Under the pieces are notes generated by a model. The model made no database searches and had not been told where the DNA came from. It saw nothing but the letters and a program-made list of their open reading frames with translations. A stretch of 64,000 nt of DNA from Tragulus kanchil (lineage: Eukaryota > Chordata > Mammalia > Artiodactyla > Tragulidae). Positions 45,539 through 57,097 of the stretch are shown here, in pieces. Within the stretch, counting starts at the first letter, position 1. Each line of letters starts with the position of its first letter. The position numbers were made by a program, and so were the translations under genes. The stretch covers positions 40,781,874 through 40,845,873 of the forward strand of contig JAIOJX010000003.1 of assembly GCA_022376925.1 (NCBI GenBank). Reading direction: 5' to 3'.

Positions 45539-45639
45539 CATAATTTGTTTTAAGGTGATATACCCAGAAAGGCTTGGGAGCCAGACTTAGAGTATGTCTT
45601 CTGATTAAATCTTTTTTTTTAATTGGACACCATTTACAT

Positions 45640-45842
45640 TTCTTTCAGTCATGTCTGATTCTTTGAGACCCCATGGATTGTAGCCTCCAGGCTCCTCTGT
45701 ATATGGGTTTCTCTAGGCAAAAATACTGGAGTGGGTAGCCATGCGTTCCTCTAGGCATCTTCTGGCCCAGGGACGGAACTCATATCCCGTAGTCTCCTGC
45801 ACTGACAGGCAGTCCTTTACCTGTAGCACCACCTGGGAAGTC
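45640..45842 (-). mobile_element. Bov-tA SINE, minus strand
   Basis: gagaccccatggattgtagc, ggcaaaaatactggagtggg, ggcccagggacggaactcat and accacctgggaagtcc at the end. Old and diverged. It lies in single-copy sequence right of pair 15. Confidence 0.88.
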
Positions 45843-46385
45843 CATATTTCTTTCTGCTTCATCTCAATTCATTCTTGACTTTCTGTCTTTGAGAGCAGGG
45901 TTTAGTGGTGAACGGTGATTGTGTTTTGGATCCTCGGCTGTAGATGTTTGAGTCCACTGTGCTTTACCTCTCTTTATGGAGAGGAGGGCTTCTCTCCTGC
46001 TTCTTTCATTTCACTTCCTTGTTTTCTGGTGTCCTCTTGCACTCTTCTTCCCCTGGTCACACCCTACTGCTCACCACCAGTCACACATGCATTCCAGTGT
46101 GGAGTACATCCCTGGGTGTGCAGGAGTCCTTGCAAAGTTGTCAGTGGTATTTGTGTATGTGTGTTTGTAATTTTCATGACCGCTTCAATACTATAAAACT
46201 CATTTATCTTTTTTATAGTTCTTACCCAACACTGTATTTTTAAGTTATATTTAAGTTGCTATCAATTCTCACTTCTGTATCGTATTCCATAATATTCATT
46301 TACTATATTTTACTTTTCTATTCCTATATAAACCTCAGTGCCTTCAGCTCCCATCAGTACATGCATCTATTCATTTTTAGATTAT
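45843..46385. other. No recognised gene
   Basis: Three overlapping plus-strand frames (45915-46243) reflect a stop-poor pyrimidine-rich stretch. They match nothing recognised. Possibly L1-derived at the right end (46250-46380, cgtattccataatattcatt), but weak. Confidence 0.4.
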
Positions 46386-46710
46386 TTTTTTTTAAAAAGA
46401 TTTATTTATTTATTTTTGTAGGGGGTGGGGTAGGGAAGGAGGGGAGCAGGAGGGTCACTTCTACTGGTCCTTCATTTGTCCATTTTCGTCCATCCTTGTT
46501 CTTTGGCCCGTGTGGGCCTCCCATCGTGGTGGCCTCTGTTGTCGCAGAGGCCGGCTCTGGGTGCATGCGCTCCAGAGCTCTGGCTCGGTAATTGGACACA
46601 TCAGTCCAGCTGCTCTGCGGCACGTGAGATCTTCCCAGGCCAGGGATAGAACCAGTGCCCCTTGCACTGCAAGGCAGTATCCTTACCCACTGGACCACCA
46701 GGGAAGCCCC
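46386..46710 (-). mobile_element. Young CHR-like SINE, long-tail subfamily, minus strand (S9)
   Basis: aagatttatttatttattt, the G-rich complement of the C-rich tail (46418-46455), ggtccttcatttgtcc, and the end gaccaccagggaagcccc. Inserted in L1 sequence that continues at 46711. No convincing target duplication found by eye. Confidence 0.9.
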
Positions 46711-47154
46711 TGGGATAAATTTCACTTGACTATGGTGTATGAACTTTTAAAAATGTGTTTTGCTAATATTTTGTTGAGAATTTTCTATATTCATCAGCGA
46801 TATTGTCTTGCAATTTTATTTTTGTGATACTTCTGTCAGATTTTAAGATCAAGGTGATGCTGGGTTTGTAGAATGAGTTCTGAAACTTCCTTCCTCTGCA
46901 GTATTTTGGAATAGTTTGAGGATAGCTGTTAAATCTCTAAATGTTTGGTAGAATTCAATTGTGAATCCTTTGTGTCCTAAACTTTTGTTTGTATGTTGTT
47001 GTTGTTTTTAAATTACTGATTCATTACTGGTCGTTCATCTGCTCATATTTTCTGTTTCTTTCTGGTTCAGTCTTAGCAGATTGGGCATTTCTAGAAATTT
47101 GTTCGCTTCTTTTAGATTGCCAATCTTATTGAACGGTAATTGTTTGTAATAATC
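46711..47154 (-). mobile_element. L1 ORF2-region fragment, minus strand
   Basis: Antisense words typical of mammalian L1 ORF2 occur in order: tttgttgagaattttctata, gggtttgtagaatgagttct, ccttcctctgcagtattttg, gaatagtttgaggatagctg, aaatgtttggtagaattcaa, and cagattgggcatttctag. No open frame survives. A second young SINE (47155-47489) interrupts its right end. Confidence 0.85.
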
Positions 47155-47489
47155 TTTTTTTTTTTTAAAAAGATTTATTTATTTATTTGTTTTGGGCGGA
47201 GGTCGGGTTGGGGAGGGAGGGGAGCAGGCGGGCCACTTCTATTGGTCTTTCATTTCGGTATTTTCATCTGTCTTTGCTCTTTGGCTCCTGTGGGCCTCCC
47301 ATCGCGGTGGCGTCTGTTGCTGCAGAGCACCGGCTCTGGGCGCATGCGCTCCAGAGCTCCGGCTCGGTAATTGGACACATCAGTCCAGCCGCTTCGCGGC
47401 ACGTGGGATGTTCCCAGGCCAGGGATCGGACCTGTGCCCCTTGCACTGCAAGGCGGTGTCCTTACCCACTGGACCACCAGGGAAGCCCC
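47155..47489 (-). mobile_element. Young CHR-like SINE, long-tail subfamily, minus strand (S10)
   Basis: Full length: T-run, agatttatttatttatttg, the G-rich tail complement (47192-47225), attggtctttcatttcgg, and the end ggaccaccagggaagcccc. The B box complement is mutated (gggatcggacc). It is about nine-tenths identical by eye to S5. The four overlapping frames here lie inside the SINE. Confidence 0.92.
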
Positions 47490-47620
47490 ATTTTTAGATT
47501 CTTTTCTCACATAGGTCATCACAGAATACTGATTAGAGTTCCCTGTGCTGTAAGAGCAGGTCTGTATTAGTTATCCATCGTACATATGTGTATATATATG
47601 TATACATACACATATATATG
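47490..47620 (-). mobile_element. L1 3' UTR scrap, minus strand, plus a TATG microsatellite
   Basis: ctcacataggtcatcacaga then gattagagttccctgtgctg is antisense cetartiodactyl L1 3' UTR. It is followed by a TA/TG/CA simple tract at 47580-47620. Confidence 0.7.
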
Positions 47621-50600
47621 AATTTCCAAACGTGTCCTTAAGACTAATAATCAGATAGGGCATAAACATATTTAATTTCACTAATGATAACTAGATTTTT
47701 GTTTTTTCCGTAATGCTTCTGGTAATTCAAACATCTACCCCGCTGTGTGTAAAATTTTCCATTTTCCCAAATCACTGCAAAAACTTGATACTATTCTCCT
47801 TCCTAATTTTACACCACTCTGATAGATATAAAGTCATAGATTATTTTGAGGTGGATTTCCTTGATTTCTTGTGAGTGTTAACCTCTCTCCTACTCTCCCT
47901 CCCTCATTATACTGTGCTTTGCCTTCGTGGACGTTCAGACCCTCATCACCTCTTACATTGACTGCTGGAATGTTCTGACTGGAGTCTCTGCCTCTCATTC
48001 CCCAGTGCCCTTTGCTCAGCCCTGCCAGATTCACTTCCCCACCCCCGTCCCTTAATGGTTTTCCCTCCTAAAGTCAGCTCCTCTGGTGTGAACTGCCTGC
48101 CCCCATTCTAGGGCGTCAGAGGATGGGATGGCTGGACTGCGTCACTGATGCCGTGGACCTAAACTTGGACAGACTCCTCCTTCCTGTTCAAATTCTGGTA
48201 GGAGAGGTGCATTTTTGACATGTAGCCTATCGTTACCTTTGTATTTGATTGATGGTGAAGTTGGGTCTGGACTTCAGGGTTGAACATAACTTTCCTTTGG
48301 GATTGTGAAAGGTATTCGTCTACTCCAGCTTCCATTTGGATGCTGTTATAATTCCCAGTAATTGTGTTGATGACATTTCCTTTTCTCCTTTCTTTCTCTC
48401 TCTCTCTGGAATCTTGTTGAAGGGTCTTCCTGTTGCAAAAGTTCTGAATTTCTCAGTGCTATACCTTTGTATGATCCATTTTTGTCCGATTTTTCAGCTT
48501 CTATCCATTGCAGCTACTTGCTTCTATGATTCTGCCCACTTCTAATGTCTTGTTTTAGGGAAATTCTTTGGTTTTCAAATGCAAAAGTCTCTTGTTACCC
48601 AAATTGATTCATTTACTGAGCTCAGATAACAAACATCCAGATCAGGAGTTGTTGAAAGATCTTGGAATGCTGTTTTCTCCTGAGAGTGCTGCCTCAAAAT
48701 TTAGTTTCTTCATCTATTGAATTCAGGGAACAAGAGAGCCAGAGGGTCATGCTTGGTCAAGGCTGTCCTCTCCACTTTCTGTTTTCTCTTTAACTCTCAT
48801 GTTGGACATCTTGGATTTCATTTCCACTTTTCCTCAATTCCAGCAATTTTTTTGCTCCTGTTTTGTCTTCAGCTCTACTTTCTGAAAGATCTTGTCATCA
48901 TCTTCCCATCCTTTATATTTTTAATTTGTAAAAACAGTTGTTGTTCGTACAGTAATTCTTTGCTCATGATGTCCTTTTCTTGTTTTTTGAATGGACAGAG
49001 TCAGACATCACTGAAGCACTTTAAGACACACAGGTAGTCTCCATCATCTCTGATTGAAGCCCTAAACAGATCCATATGAGCTCTGCATTAGAATGTGGGC
49101 CTCTCAGCAGGTTCACCTGGCTGGGCTCCTATTTGTTGAGCTCCCAGTGGCAGGTAGTAATTGTAGGCTTGATTCCAGGACCAGGTAGGTTCTCACAGAC
49201 TGATCTTCCAGACTCCTGCCTACAGGTACAGGCCAGGCAGCCGTTTGAAACCTTAATGGGAAGAAAACTTGACATTTTAGCACTCTGCTTGCCCTCTACT
49301 CTGCTCTCTATATAATTCCCTCACTCTTGTGATTTTCCAGGACTCCAAGTAGAGACCCCATGTTTTCCTCTATCCAGAGACTAAACCATTGCTCTTCTAG
49401 GATTGAAGAGGGCAGTCATGTGTGTTCAGTGAGGTAGGGCATCTGAAGATCTAACTAATTCTTAGAGGCATTGTGAACCCGTCTCCCTTGCTATAGCTAA
49501 GATTTACCCCCATTTTTTGAGTCAAATGGAGCTGGCAGCCTCCAAGATTCTGGAAGGTCTGTTGGGTAAATGAGATTGCTTCTCAGTTTTCCTCCCAATT
49601 AGTTTAGCTTCATTCAGCTTTCTAGGGTCTGCTAAATCATTTACCTTTTTTACATCCGCCTTTGCCTTTCCATTTTGCCTTTCCAGATTTTTTTTTTGCT
49701 ATTATTGACATCTACCAGTCTGTGCCAAAAGAAAAATATATTATCTCTCATTTTATTTGAATTGGAGAGAGTATAAGTCAGCGTGTATGATCAATCTGCT
49801 CTTTCTTAATGCACAAGTCATACTCTCGTTGGCTGTTTGTGTTTCCCTTTCTGTCAATCATTTATCCATATGTTTCAGCAGATTTCCTGTTGAATTTTTG
49901 GCCTTTTTTTCGGTTGAATTTCCTTACAGATTGTAGTTTTAATTCCTTATTGAATATATATCCTTCTGTTAACACACTTGGGCCATGCGATGAAGTGCAG
50001 CTCTCCAAATTTTAATTTTCCAAAATGGGAAGTTAGATGTTAATGTTGCTAGATTCTAAGTGTGTATATTGTTGTGTGAAATTTCCACAGTGGAAGTACT
50101 GCCGTGATCTGATGGCTTAAAAGTTTCTCTCTTTCTTTTAAATTATACTCATTGAAAGAGCTCCTATTATGGTTTGTGTAAGTGGTCTTGGTTGGAAATT
50201 GTAGAAACCCCAGATTGACAGAGGCTAATTGTCCCCAGATACCTATTCTTTCCTTCTCCTGTGACAATTTTCACTTGGTCACGTGACTGCCCAGAAAAAG
50301 ATGACTTGATGTTTTCTAGCTTCTAGATGTCACCGAGGCAGTTCCAGACAGCAAGAGGTTTGTGGCTGCTGGGAACCCACCTGTGAAGTCGCCTCACATC
50401 TGCCTCCCTTCTTTTTTTCTGTGTGTGGCATGTGGATGCAATGGCAGGAGGTCTGGCTGTCATATGAAAGCAGTGGGAGGGGGGCCAGGCTCTTGGAACT
50501 GGGGTGCTGGTGAGCTGAATTGTGGATGGTTCTGAAAAACGTGTGGGAGAGAACTTCCACACCCACCCTTGACTCTGCGTTCTGTATGCCAGAGGTACAA

Positions 50601-51640
50601 ACTGCCGTCACGTGTGTCTAAGCCACTGTCCTTTTAAGTTTGCTCACACCTGCAGCTAAACCCAGTCTTAACTGATGCAGCAACTCAGACTGGCTTCATC
50701 AAAACCAGGTTGATGGTTTATTGGCTTATGGCCATGGGTTCATCCAACAGGTGAAGGTGCTTTGAAGTCCTGCCCCAGGCAGCAGGTTAAATAATGCCAG
50801 TAGTACTTTCTCTCTCTATTCCCTTTTTAGGTTTGTCACTTCTTGCTTTAGGTTGAGACTGGTAAGTGTGGCAACCTTATGCCTGCTGGTTGCCTCTGTC
50901 ATGACGACATTTATATTCTCAGAGAAAGAGCAAGCACTTTTTCTGATAACAGTTCTCCCTGTCTCTTGTTCCCTAAACCAGTTAAAGGTTACCAGAGGAA
51001 GAGTGCTCACATGGGACCAGGGTCACATGCCTGATCGTGGGCTCCAGGCAGAGGGACTTGGGTTTCCAGACACACAGGCTAAGCAGAATTTCTCTTAAAT
51101 GAAGGAGGTCTGGTTTTGAGAAGATGCTGGGAAAATAAATATATGTTTGGTTGCGTTATATACAATTAAGCTTCACACTGCTCTGATTTTACAAATACAT
51201 ATATACATGTGTGTGTATGTTACTTTATTGCTTTTTTGTGTGTTTTTCAGTAATTCTTTCCAGACAGTGTAATGAATGTTAAAATGCATGATTTTATACA
51301 TTTTATTCATTAGGCAAATCAATGACAGTTAAGAGATATAAAAAAATTAATCATGCAACAAGAAGTACAAAGTATTCATTACCTATATAAAATAATAAGT
51401 CATAAGATGATCAATGAACATATCTGTGGTAAAAAGCTATAATAATATTTTCTAAATGGAGATCATTTCTCTAAGTGATAATTAAACATTCCTTATTAGA
51501 GTAGTTAATGAGCAGACTATCTCATAGCCAAGAAACAGTCTACCTACTATGATTCATTTCCAATTTGTAATCTTTGCTAGTAACTCTTCTTTTTCTCTCA
51601 TGAGCCTTGCAAAAGGCTTCACTCAGCATCACAGTTGACT
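47621..51640. other. 4 kb single-copy DNA with no recognised gene
   Basis: The longest stretch with neither the 1.1-kb duplication nor an element I can name. Frames of 60-106 codons (for example 48717-49037 plus, 50330-50611 minus, 50853-51098 plus) have no recognised homology. The parts 50270-50620 and 50640-50780 have a texture like old LTR or DNA-transposon relics, but I cannot name a family. A search against Dfam would settle this. Confidence 0.45.
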
Positions 51641-51650
51641 CTAGTTTCTT

Positions 51651-51904
51651 TTTTTTTCTTCTTCTTATTTTTTAATTTTGGCCTCTTTTATTGGTCTTCT
51701 ATTCACTTTCATCCATCTTTATTCTTTGGCCTGTGATGGTCTCCTATTGCAGTGGCCTCTTTCACTGCAGAGCACTGGCTGGTAATTGGACACACTGGTC
51801 TAGCTGCTCTGCGACACGTGGGATCTTCCTGGGCCAGGGATGGAACCTGTGGCCTTTGCACTGTAAGGCGAACTCTTTACCCACTGGACCACCAGGGAAG
51901 CCCC
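51651..51904 (-). mobile_element. CHR-like SINE, short-tail subfamily, minus strand (S11)
   Basis: attttggcctcttttattgg, cttctattcactttcatcc, ggccagggatggaacctgtg and ccaccagggaagcccc. It has the target duplication agtttctt (51643-51650 and 51905-51912). It lacks the G-rich tail complement, so it belongs with S6-S8, S12 and S13. Confidence 0.9.
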
Positions 51905-52067
51905 AGTTTCTTATAATTAGGTGGAAAAATAAACATCAAGAGCCCCTCCAAATGAAATGGAATGTATTGTTTCTTTTGGAAAAACAAATGGAAAAGTATA
52001 ATTTCTAAGCTAAGCTATGTTTTAAGAACACAGAGGTTGTAGCCTGTGAACAAACTAGGTACTTTAT

Positions 52068-52470
52068 CATAGCTTTATTGAGGTAGGATGCACAGAAAAC
52101 TGCACATATTTAATGTATATAATTTGATGAGTTTGGCCATCTGTGTACACCCATTATACCATCACCATAATCATGATAGTAAACATACGCATCGCTTCTC
52201 AAGAGCTTGTGTCTCTTTGCCTTTTATTTTTTTCAATGGTAAGAACACTTAAAATGAGATGTATCCTCTTAACATATTTTTAAGTGCACAGCATGATGGT
52301 GTTACTTATATTCAGTGTTATACAGCAAATCTCTGGAATTTGCGCATCTTGTATTACTGTAAGTTTATATCCATTGAACAATAACTACCCTTCTATAAAC
52401 TTTAAAAAAAATTTAGCTGTGCATGGAAGGTGACTCAAGCATTTTGAAAGATAAACTATTTTTTAAAAAC
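52068..52470 (-). mobile_element. L1M 3' end, minus strand, left part
   Basis: agctttattgaggtaggatg, ctgcacatatttaatgtata, aagtgcacagcatgatggtg and ccattgaacaataactaccc are antisense L1M 3' sequence. The relic continues to the right of the SINE at 52482. Confidence 0.75.
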
Positions 52471-52481
52471 CTTTAGATTTG

Positions 52482-52742
52482 GGCTTCCCTGGTGGTCCAG
52501 TGGGTAGACTCTCTGCCTTGCAGTGCAAGGGGCTCCGGTTCCATCCCTGGCGCAGGTAGATGCCACGTGCTGTGAAGCGGCTGGGCCGGTGTGTCCAATT
52601 ACCATCTCGTGCTCTGGAGTGCTTGCGCCCAGAGCTGGAGCTCTGCAGTGAGAGAGGCCACTGCAATGGGAGGCCCACACAGGCCAAAGAATAAAGATGG
52701 ATGAAAATCAATAAATATATATAATGAAACAAACAAAAAAAC
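52482..52742 (+). mobile_element. CHR-like SINE, short-tail subfamily, plus strand (S12)
   Basis: ggcttccctggtggtccagt, a B-box-like ggttccatccc, gtgtccaattaccatctcgt, cgcccagagctggagctctg, and an A/T-rich tail. The target-site duplication is cctttagatttg (52470-52481 and 52743-52754). Inserted in L1M. Confidence 0.9.
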
Positions 52743-52754
52743 CCTTTAGATTTG

Positions 52755-53977
52755 TAGAACAGAATGTGACAAGAGCAGAGAACTCTCCGATATCCTATAC
52801 CAGGTTCCCCTGTTACACTTTATATTCCTATGGTATGTTTGTTACAATGAGTGAAGCCATATGGGTACGTTAATATAAGTTTATGCCTGATTCCCATCTT
52901 TTCAGTCTTGACCCACCGTTTGTTTTTCCTGTTCCAGAATTCCATCCGGCACTCCATACTACATTTGGGATCATACTTCTTTGACCTCTCGTGGCTATGG
53001 CTGTTTGTCAGATGTTCCCTTATTTGATGACTTTGACAGTTGGTGGGATACTGGTTAACCATTTTGTAGGGTGAATCTCTATTGGTTTGTGTCTGCTATC
53101 CTTCTCATGATTAGTCTGGGGGTTATAGGGTTTTGAGAGGAAGTTTGCAGAGCTTAAGTGGCACTGTTATGACATTGCTTCAGTATATGCCATCAAAATG
53201 ACTTAACACTGTCGATGTGCCTTGGGTTATCTGGTTGAGCGGGTTGGTCACGTTTCTCCCTTGTACAGTTATTCTCTTCCCTTCTTTCCTTACTGTTACT
53301 ACTCATTGGAAGGAAGTCACTTGTGTGTGCCTCACATTGGAAGCGTGAGGTGCAATGGTTTCTCCAGGAGAGTAAGTATACACAGAAATTATTTGGACTT
53401 CAGCTCATGAGATTTGTCCGATGTGTCTTATTTATCTGTCTCTTTTTCTCTAAACATTTATGTTGGTATAGACTTTGTTGTTGTTGTTTATCGTTTAGTT
53501 GCTAAGTTGTGTCTCACTCTTTATGGTTCCAGAGACTATAGCCTGCCGGGCTCCTCTGTCCATGGGATTTTTCCAGGCAAGAATACTGGAGTGAGTTTCC
53601 ATTTTTAGACTTAGACTATTTATTTTTTACTTTGGGTTATACTCTAATACTGCTTAATTTTGTTATTCAGATTGTCCTAGATTGGCACTGGGGACTCTTT
53701 TCGTTGGTCCTTGTTTCCTTTGAAAAAGCCCTTTGTTTTGTTTTTGTGTGTTTTTTGTTTTTCTTTTCTTTTTTCTTCTCTTTCCCTTTTCCTTCCCTCT
53801 CTTCTCTTTTCTTAGCTATTTTCTCTCACCAAAAGATGCTGCATGTTCATCTTGTGTATCTCCTGCATGAGTCCTAAATCAGCCATTTCTCTGTAAGACT
53901 TCGTTTCTGTTATTAGAGAATGGTACTAGAAAACAAGAACTGGAGGCATGATGTGCTTATTGTTGCTGGGGTGTTTT
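52755..53977 (-). mobile_element. L1M 3' region, minus strand, continuing right
   Basis: The order gaacagaatgtgacaagagc, ttgatgactttgacagttgg, gggatactggttaaccattt, catgattagtctgggggtta and tactttgggttatactctaa fits a long antisense L1M segment. A Bov-A (53478-53606) is nested within it, and the right part is doubled by pair 16. Confidence 0.7.
53478..53606 (-). mobile_element. Bov-A SINE, minus strand, nested in L1M (duplicate 54563-54691)
   Basis: tcgtttagttgctaagttgt, gagactatagcctgccgggc, ctctgtccatgggatttttc and caggcaagaatactggagtg. Only the Bov-A body is present. Duplicated by pair 16. Confidence 0.9.
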
Positions 53978-53978
53978 T

Positions 53979-54258
53979 GTTTATTTACTTTTTAAATTTT
54001 GGCCTCTTTTATTGGTTTGTTTATTTATTTACTTTCATCCGTCTTTAATCTTTGGCCTGTGTGGGCCTCGCATTGCAGTGGCCTCTCTTGTTGCAGAGCA
54101 CCGGCTCTGGGCACATGTGCTCCAGAGTGCTGACTTGCAATTGGACACACCAGTCCAGCCACTCTGCTGCACGTGGGATTTTCCTGGGTCAGGGATTGAA
54201 CTGGTGCCCCTTGCCCTGCAAGGTGGACTCTTTACCCACTGAACCTCCAGGGAAGCCC
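53979..54258 (-). mobile_element. CHR-like SINE, short-tail subfamily, minus strand (S13)
   Basis: aattttggcctcttttattg, gtttatttatttactttcat, gggcacatgtgctccagagt, ggattgaactggtgcccctt and the end ccagggaagccc. Short target repeats tgttttt flank it (53972-53978 and 54259-54265). Confidence 0.9.
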
Positions 54259-55063
54259 TGTTTTTATTATCTCATTTATAGATGTAGACTTGGAGATCCC
54301 AGGTAAAAATGGTGGTAATGGAAGAGGGTGCCGTAGTTGTGGTCACACTGTGGAGTAAGAGTCCTCTCTGGGAGTTTCTCTTCCATTCCTCTGTATTTTG
54401 GGAGCTGATAGGTTTGTGTCTCTCTCTGATATTTTTGTGTGTGCCTCACATGGCGTGGGGATTTGGGTTCCAAATTATTGGACTTCAGCTCATGAGATTT
54501 GTCCGATGTGTCTTATTTATCTGTCTCTTTTTCTCTAAACATTTATGTTGGTATAGACTTTGTTGTTGTTGTTTATCGTTTAGTTGCTAAGTTGTGTCTC
54601 ACTCTTTATGGTTCCAGAGACTATAGCCTGCCGGGCTCCTCTGTCCATGGGATTTTTCCAGGCAAGAATACTGGAGTGAGTTTCCATTTTTAGACTTAGA
54701 CTATTTATTTTTTACTTTGGGTTATACTCTAATACTGCTTAATTTTGTTATTCAGATTGTCCTAGATTGGCACTGGGGACTCTTTTCGTTGGTCCTTGTT
54801 TCCTTTGAAAAAGCCCTTTGTTTTGTTTTTGTGTGTTTTTTGTTTTTCTTTTCTTTTTTCTTCTCTTTCCCTTTTCCTTCCCTCTCTTCTCTTTTCTTAG
54901 CTATTTTCTCTCACCAAAAGATGCTGCATGTTCATCTTGTGTATCTCCTGCATGAGTCCTAAATCAGCCATTTCTCTGTAAGACTTCGTTTCTGTTATTA
55001 GAGAATGGTACTAGAAAACAAGAACTGGAGGCATGATGTGCTTATTGTTGCTGGGGTGTTTTT

Positions 55064-55343
55064 GTTTATTTACTTTTTAAATTTTGGCCTCTTTTATTGG
55101 TTTGTTTATTTATTTACTTTCATCCGTCTTTAATCTTTGGCCTGTGTGGGCCTCGCATTGCAGTGGCCTCTCTTGTTGCAGAGCACCGGCTCTGGGCACA
55201 TGTGCTCCAGAGTGCTGACTTGCAATTGGACACACCAGTCCAGCCACTCTGCTGCACGTGGGATTTTCCTGGGTCAGGGATTGAACTGGTGCCCCTTGCC
55301 CTGCAAGGTGGACTCTTTACCCACTGAACCTCCAGGGAAGCCC
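55064..55343 (-). mobile_element. CHR-like SINE, minus strand (S14, duplicate of S13)
   Basis: Same insertion as 53979-54258, copied by pair 16. Pair 17 starts inside it at 55181. Confidence 0.9.
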
Positions 55344-55529
55344 TGTTTTTATTATCTCATTTATAGATGTAGACTTGGAGATCCCAGGTAAAAATGGTGG
55401 TAATGGAAGAGGGTGCCGTAGTTGTGGTCACACTGTGGAGTAAGAGTCCTCTCTGGGAGTTTCTCTTCCATTCCTCTGTATTTTGGGAGCTGATAGGTTT
55501 GTGTCTCTCTCTCTGATATTTTTGTGAGG

Positions 55530-56035
55530 TGCTTTATTTTCCTGGGCTGTCTCATGAGTCATTTTTCTAAGGGCAAAGTGTAGGAGTCTTTATTAATGTT
55601 CTGACTGGCGGAGTTATTCATTGATGGACCACATCATTTTTTCTTTTTTTTGCAGTTTGCCAAAAAGGCATAAAATGAAATATGATTTGCTTGAGTATTA
55701 TATATTGTTTCTGACAATAAGAATAGATGCAAAATTCCTTACACGATTATTGGTAAACATGGAGCCCTTTAGGACTGTTTAGTGGATATAATGCTTCCTC
55801 ACTCTCTTCTTCCACCTGTAACAGCAATTACTCTGAAGACTTGCCTAATGGATTTTAACTAGATCTACAGCCCAATTTTTACATGTTAGTCTTTATTGAA
55901 AACATACATGCCATCTTGAGTAGAGACAAGCTTTCCTCTAGAAACTCTTCCTTAGTGAAAAATTTAAACCTACTATGTCTGTCCGTATGTCACACACTAC
56001 TTTTGTCCCTTTGCATTAATTTCTCTGTGCTCTTT
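55530..56035. other. No recognised gene (duplicate 56640-57146)
   Basis: AT-rich with a T-run at 55640-55652 that is longer in the second copy. No recognised element or exon. Confidence 0.5.
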
Positions 56036-56036
56036 A

Positions 56037-56256
56037 GACGGGGCTGCCCTGGTAGCTCCATGGTAGAGAACCCGTCTGCCCATGCAGGGGAGGTGGGTTT
56101 GATCCTTGAGTAGGGAAGAATCCCTGGAGAAGGAAGCAACAACCTATTCCAGTGTTCTTGCCTGAGAAATCCCTGGGACAGAGGGAGACTGGCGGGCTAC
56201 AGTCCATGGGGTTGCAAAAGAGTTGGATGTGACTTAGCGACTGAGCAACAATTAAG
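56037..56256 (+). mobile_element. Bov-tA SINE, plus strand, present three times
   Basis: ggctgccctggtagctccat, gtgggtttgatccttgagta, ccagtgttcttgcctgagaa, gggctacagtccatggggtt and gacttagcgactgagcaaca. The same insertion appears again at 57148-57366 and 58232-58449 because pairs 17 and 18 overlap here. Counted once, it is an ordinary old Bov-tA. Confidence 0.92.
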
Positions 56257-56293
56257 GTCTTTAGAAATGGACAGTTGGTGGCTTTTTACTGGT

Positions 56294-56452
56294 GAGCACC
56301 GGCTCTGGGCACATGTGCTCCAGAGTGCTCTTGCTGGACACACCAGTCCAGCCACTCTGCTGCACGTGGGATTTTCCTGGGTCAGGGATTGAACTGGTGC
56401 CCCTTGCCCTGCAAGGTGGACTCTTTACCCACTGAACCTCCAGGGAAGCCCT
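56294..56452 (-). mobile_element. CHR-like SINE, headless third copy (S15)
   Basis: Only the part from gagcaccggctctgggcaca to the gaagccc end is present, because the join of pair 17 cuts the element. A 5-base loss near the join (56331-56336) is specific to this copy. Confidence 0.88.
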
Positions 56453-57097
56453 GTTTTTATTATCTCATTTATAGATGTAGACTTGGAGATCCCAGGTAAA
56501 AATGGTGGTAATGGAAGAGGGTGCCGTAGTTGTGGTCACACTGTGGAGTAAGAGTCCTCTCTGGGAGTTTCTCTTCCATTCCTCTGTATTTTGGGAGCTG
56601 ATAGGTTTGTGTCTCTCTCTCTGATATTTTTGTGAGGTGCTTTATTTTCCTGGGCTGTCTCATGAGTCATTTTTCTAAGGGCAAAGTGTAGGAGTCTTTA
56701 TTAATGTTCTGACTGGCGGAGTTATTCATTGATGGACCACATCATTTTTTCTTTTTTTTTTTACAGTTTGCCAAAAAGGCATAAAATGAAATATGATTTG
56801 CTTGAGTATTATATATTGTTTCTGACAATAAGAATAGATGCAAAATTCCTTACACGATTATTGGTAAACATGGAGCCCTTTAGGACTGTTTAGTGGATAT
56901 AATGCTTCCTCACTCTCTTCTTCCACCTGTAACAGCAATTACTCTGAAGACTTGCCTAATGGATTTTAACTAGATCTACAGCCCAATTTTTACATGTTAG
57001 TCTTTATTGAAAACATACATGCCATCTTGAGTAGAGACAAGCTTTCCTCTAGAAACTCTTCCTTAGTGAAAAATTTAAACCTACTATGTCTGTCCGT

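Larger units (their letters stand above)
43428..45570. repeat. Tandem duplication pair 15 (period about 1.08 kb)
   Basis: Copy 1 is 43428-44492 and copy 2 is 44506-45570. The 13-base spacer repeats the motif gagcagattatc found near 43466, consistent with a mis-join. Copies differ by several substitutions (near 43770/44848, 43857/44936, 43908/44983) and by T-run length in the tail of the enclosed SINE. Confidence 0.94.
53387..55527. repeat. Tandem duplication pair 16 (period 1085 bp)
   Basis: Copy 1 is 53387-54439 and copy 2 is 54472-55527. The 32-base spacer is an abbreviated form of the sequence before copy 1: it shares gtgtgcctcaca with 53326-53337 and then skips most of the following 50 bases. 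A complete CHR-like SINE and a Bov-A fragment are carried in both copies. Confidence 0.95.

Noticed and set aside
46711..47154. A host gene fragment with reverse-transcriptase-like reading
   Set aside because: The antisense words match mammalian L1 ORF2 and there is no open frame, so it is a decayed LINE.
48717..49037. 106-codon hydrophobic frame, possible membrane protein
   Set aside because: It lies in T-rich DNA, where hydrophobic codons arise by chance. No homology or gene context is seen.
50270..50780. An endogenous retrovirus LTR
   Set aside because: I could not find matching LTR ends, a primer-binding site or internal retroviral genes. The impression is texture only, so no LTR was annotated.
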